DNA from: Chlamydiia bacterium
GTDB lineage: Bacteria; Chlamydiota; Chlamydiia; Chlamydiales; FEN-1388
NCBI GenBank assembly: GCA_003170575.1
Contig: PMZB01000197.1
Span: forward strand, 1-8,700
Direction of reading: 5' to 3'
Length of the DNA: 8,700 bases
This document shows, piece after piece, positions 6,101 through 8,700 of the stretch. The position numbers and the translations under genes were made by a program. The notes under the pieces were generated by a model, which was not told the origin of the DNA, did not search any database, and saw only the letters and a program-made list of their open reading frames with translations. Numbering within the stretch: position 1 is the stretch's first letter; each line of letters opens with the position of its first letter.

Positions 6101-6721
6101 ATGAACATAGAGCAAACCGGGATTCACACAATTATCGTACTCTTCCTTTCAATAGTCCTTATTTTTGGTATTCTTTTTTGCCTTTTGTGGACTGGGTGGA
6201 AGCGGGAAGCCAGGCGAGGAGATACGTGTCCCTATTGTGGAGGGCCTATGCGGTTAGGCATAGATGTTGCCTCCTCCCTTGCTTCGTATGTCAATGCATA
6301 CCTTCAAGAGCAAGAACAGCCAGATAACCCAGACATAGATTTTGGGAATGCTGCTTATTGCCCTCAGAGCGGAAGAATTTTTCCTAACTGCGTGCATGCA
6401 GGAGAACAGGTGGCTCTTTCTTGGGACTTTATCAAGAAGCGGTATAAAGGCGCTTTTGTTTCCTGGGGGTCGCTCACAGAAGAAGAGAGGGGAGTTGTGA
6501 AACTCTTGCATGAGACTGTGGAGGAGTTCCAGACAGAAAAAAGCTCATATAAGCTTCGGCCAGAAGATGTGGAGGGTGAATATGTGGTTATGGCTCCCGG
6601 ACCGCTCTATATTGATAAAGCCACAAGGGTACTGATGGGATGGAAAAAAGTTCCTGGAACATACTTTGAGGTACTTGTAGTACAAAAACCAAAATTCCAA
6701 ACGATTGAGGAGACGCTCTAA
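6101..6721 (+). CDS. Unrecognised membrane-anchored protein with zinc-ribbon-like cysteines
   Basis: I do not recognise this 206-residue protein. One membrane segment spans about residues 10-31 and is followed by Lys34, Arg35, Arg38 and Arg39. By the positive-inside rule the remainder should face the cytoplasm. Just after this comes CPYCGG (43-48), a CxxC knuckle, and then CPQSGRIFPNC (87-97), so Cys43, Cys46, Cys87 and Cys97 could form one zinc site around a spacer of about 40 residues. The C-terminal half (about 108-206) is soluble and mixed, with aromatic stretches such as YKGAFVSWGSL (115-125) and a final strand-rich part, with no catalytic motif that I can name. It starts one base after the rpoZ-like gene, with no clear Shine-Dalgarno sequence, and ends five bases before metG, so it is almost certainly co-translated with housekeeping genes. 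As I recall, Chlamydia trachomatis has no gene at this position. Confidence 0.85.
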   Translation: MNIEQTGIHTIIVLFLSIVLIFGILFCLLWTGWKREARRGDTCPYCGGPMRLGIDVASSLASYVNAYLQEQEQPDNPDIDFGNAAYCPQSGRIFPNCVHAGEQVALSWDFIKKRYKGAFVSWGSLTEEERGVVKLLHETVEEFQTEKSSYKLRPEDVEGEYVVMAPGPLYIDKATRVLMGWKKVPGTYFEVLVVQKPKFQTIEETL

Positions 6722-6726
6722 AGAAT

Positions 6727-8700
6727 ATGAAAAAACAAAAAGTACTGATCACTGCCGCCCTTCCCTATGCAAATGGTGCTATCCACTTTGGCCACTTAGC
6801 AGGAAGCTATCTTCCAGCAGATTGTTACGCACGATTTCAAAGACTTATTGGCAATGAGGTTTGTTTCATTTGCGGATCGGATGAGTATGGCGTTGCAATA
6901 CAGATGAGCGCTGATCTTGCAAAGAAGACTCCTCAGGAGCATGTGGACCACTTTCATACAGTTAATAAAGCGTTGTTTGCCGCTTTGGGCATGTCTTTTG
7001 ATCACTATTCGCGCACCACGTGGCATGGGCATAGTGAAACTACGATTTCGTTTTTTGAGACTCTTTTGAAAAATGGGTATATTGAGAAAAAGGAGTCGGA
7101 GCGCCTGTTTTGCGAGCAGGATAATCAATTCTATGCTGACCGTTACGTTGTTGGGACATGCCCTTCATGCGGCTATGAAAATGCTCGAGGCGATGAATGT
7201 ACCTCCTGCGGCGCAAGCTACGAGGCAGAAGACCTAAAAAATCCCCGTACTAAAATTGGAAATAAACCTCTCCAGAAACGTCCAACGACACACTGGTACT
7301 TGCGCCTTGATCTATTTAAGGACAAGCTCCTTGCTTGGCTTGGCAGTAGAAGCTGGAAACCGAATGTTGTTAATTTTATTAAGAAATATATCCAGGATAT
7401 ACGTCCAAGGGCAATTACCCGAGATATGAAGTGGGGGATTCCTGTCCCTTTGCCAGAAGCTAAAGGCAAGGTGTTTTATGTGTGGTTTGATGCGCCAATT
7501 GGATATATCTCTGCCACAAAAGAATGGGCAGAACATATTGGTGATCCTGACAGATGGAAAGAGTTTTGGCTGGATCAAAACACGAAGCTTGTACAGTTTC
7601 TTGGAAAGGATAATATCCCATTTCATGGGGCTATATTTCCATCGATTCTTATGGGGCAGGATCTGCCTTATAAGCTTGTAGATGAGATGCCAGCGAACGA
7701 GTTTTATAACCTTGCTGGACGTCAGTTTAGCAAGTCTGAGGGCTGGTATGTGGATCTCTCCGAATTTTTAGGAAAATATTCGCCAGACCAGCTTCGCTAT
7801 TGTATTGCAGCCAATGCTCCCGAAACACAGGATTCTGAATTTACCTGGAGAGATTTTCAATCTCGATGTAACGCAGATCTTCTTGGAAAACTAGGAAATT
7901 TTGTTCATAGAACGCTTGTGTTTGCCAAGAATTTTTGCGGCGGCCTCACTCCAGAAACAAAAAATCTCACTGCAGAAGATAAGGAGTTTCTAGTTTCCTG
8001 TGAACGGCTTGTGAATGAGGCCAAAGAGTCCTATTCTCAATTTCGCCTTCGAAAAGCGGCGCAAACTCTGATGGAGCTCGCGCAAGTAGGCAATCAATAC
8101 TTTGATGCAAAAAAGCCTTGGGCTGATGCCAAGGACGAAAGCACGCAGCAGCTTATGAAAAATACAATCGGCTGCTGTATTGAATGTGTCAAATTGCTTG
8201 CACTTGTAGCAAGCCCAATTATGCCCCGAGTGTCGGTTGATATTCTTCGGCAGTTAGATCTTGATGAAGCCTTTAAACCACTTTCCTGGGATGAACAAGC
8301 CGCTTTCCAAATTCCTTCAGGGCTACCCTTGAGAGAACCGCAACACCTTTTCCGTAGAATTGAGGATGAGGAAATTGCTGTAGAAGAAGCGAAGCTACAA
8401 AGTCATGGAGTCCAAGAAGAGGCAGTAAACACTATCTCCATAGATGAGTTTCGAAAGGCAAAGCTTGAGATTGTGGAGATTATCGCTGCAGAGCGTATCC
8501 CCAAAAGTAAAAAGCTTCTTCGCCTCCAAGCCCTTACAAGCCAAGGACAGCGCCAGATTGTTGCAGGCATTGGCGGCACATTTACCCCTGAAAGCCTTGT
8601 AGGCAAGCGTATCGTTGCCTGCCTCAACCTTGAGCCATGCAAGCTCATGAATACAGAAAGCCAGGGCATGATCCTTGCGGCCGAGCACGAAGGCCAGATC
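6727..8700 (+). CDS. metG: Methionyl-tRNA synthetase, 3' end beyond the window
   Basis: MetRS charges tRNA-Met, including the initiator. The frame is open for 658 codons from the ATG to the window edge; about 20-30 codons should be missing, judged from the E. coli enzyme. The class I catalytic core starts with LITAALPYANGAIHFGH, whose HFGH is the HIGH motif (20-23). The zinc knuckle is complete: Cys145, Cys148, Cys158 and Cys161 (CxxC-x9-CxxC). WFDAPIGY (253-260) and FLGKDNIPFHG follow. The KMSKS loop reads QFSKS (333-337). The anticodon-binding helical domain includes KKPW (462-465). From about codon 570 there is an appended tRNA-binding OB domain of the EMAP/Trbp111 type, with DEFRKAKLEIVEII, RQIVAGIGG and a final SQGMILAA. 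The usual dimerising C-terminal domain of E. coli MetRS is thus present, whereas the C. trachomatis enzyme, as I recall, is shorter and lacks it. It is the last visible gene of the operon. Confidence 0.96.
   Translation, partial: MKKQKVLITAALPYANGAIHFGHLAGSYLPADCYARFQRLIGNEVCFICGSDEYGVAIQMSADLAKKTPQEHVDHFHTVNKALFAALGMSFDHYSRTTWHGHSETTISFFETLLKNGYIEKKESERLFCEQDNQFYADRYVVGTCPSCGYENARGDECTSCGASYEAEDLKNPRTKIGNKPLQKRPTTHWYLRLDLFKDKLLAWLGSRSWKPNVVNFIKKYIQDIRPRAITRDMKWGIPVPLPEAKGKVFYVWFDAPIGYISATKEWAEHIGDPDRWKEFWLDQNTKLVQFLGKDNIPFHGAIFPSILMGQDLPYKLVDEMPANEFYNLAGRQFSKSEGWYVDLSEFLGKYSPDQLRYCIAANAPETQDSEFTWRDFQSRCNADLLGKLGNFVHRTLVFAKNFCGGLTPETKNLTAEDKEFLVSCERLVNEAKESYSQFRLRKAAQTLMELAQVGNQYFDAKKPWADAKDESTQQLMKNTIGCCIECVKLLALVASPIMPRVSVDILRQLDLDEAFKPLSWDEQAAFQIPSGLPLREPQHLFRRIEDEEIAVEEAKLQSHGVQEEAVNTISIDEFRKAKLEIVEIIAAERIPKSKKLLRLQALTSQGQRQIVAGIGGTFTPESLVGKRIVACLNLEPCKLMNTESQGMILAAEHEGQI

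Noticed and set aside
8395..8688. Two overlapping minus-strand open frames of 88 and 97 codons near the window end
   Set aside because: Both are antisense to the tRNA-binding domain of metG, which is continuous through this stretch; two frames open at once suggests a composition effect.

Overview
The window looks like part of a genome from the phylum Chlamydiae, most likely an environmental, amoeba- or arthropod-associated lineage (Waddlia/Parachlamydia/Simkania type) rather than a classical Chlamydia. Three things point there. The EF-P resembles the divergent chlamydial paralogue that sits beside accB-accC. The block gmk - small omega-like gene - metG matches the order I recall from Chlamydia. 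Two exported proteins, a barrel-like protein and a caspase-fold protein, are of kinds common in environmental chlamydiae. Base composition is moderately AT-rich by eye. The assignment rests on recognition without a database search.

Left part (1-1831), minus strand: a predicted outer-membrane beta-barrel protein with a lipobox-like signal peptide, very rich in histidine, and upstream of it a secreted caspase-fold protein. In the latter both positions of the His/Cys catalytic dyad appear to be replaced (Lys102, Tyr145), so it looks like a pseudo-protease. A 74-base gap separates the two.

Middle (1832-1988): a short divergent intergenic region with a candidate promoter facing each way. The leftward one lies inside the longest reading frame of the caspase-like gene and decides its true start.

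Right part (1989-8700, running off the end), plus strand: eight genes packed as one apparent operon, with gaps of -11 to 17 bases: efp, accB, accC, yicC, gmk, rpoZ-like, an unrecognised membrane zinc-ribbon-like gene, and metG (3' end outside the window). The order joins translation (efp, metG), the first step of fatty acid synthesis (accB, accC), RNA turnover (yicC), nucleotide supply (gmk) and transcription (rpoZ). That is a growth-linked housekeeping set.

I saw no tRNA, rRNA, CRISPR array, insertion sequence or convincing terminator. No stretch longer than about 160 bases lacks a gene. The best candidates for something undescribed are the dyad-less caspase-fold protein with its His-rich barrel neighbour, and the membrane-anchored Cys protein between rpoZ and metG.
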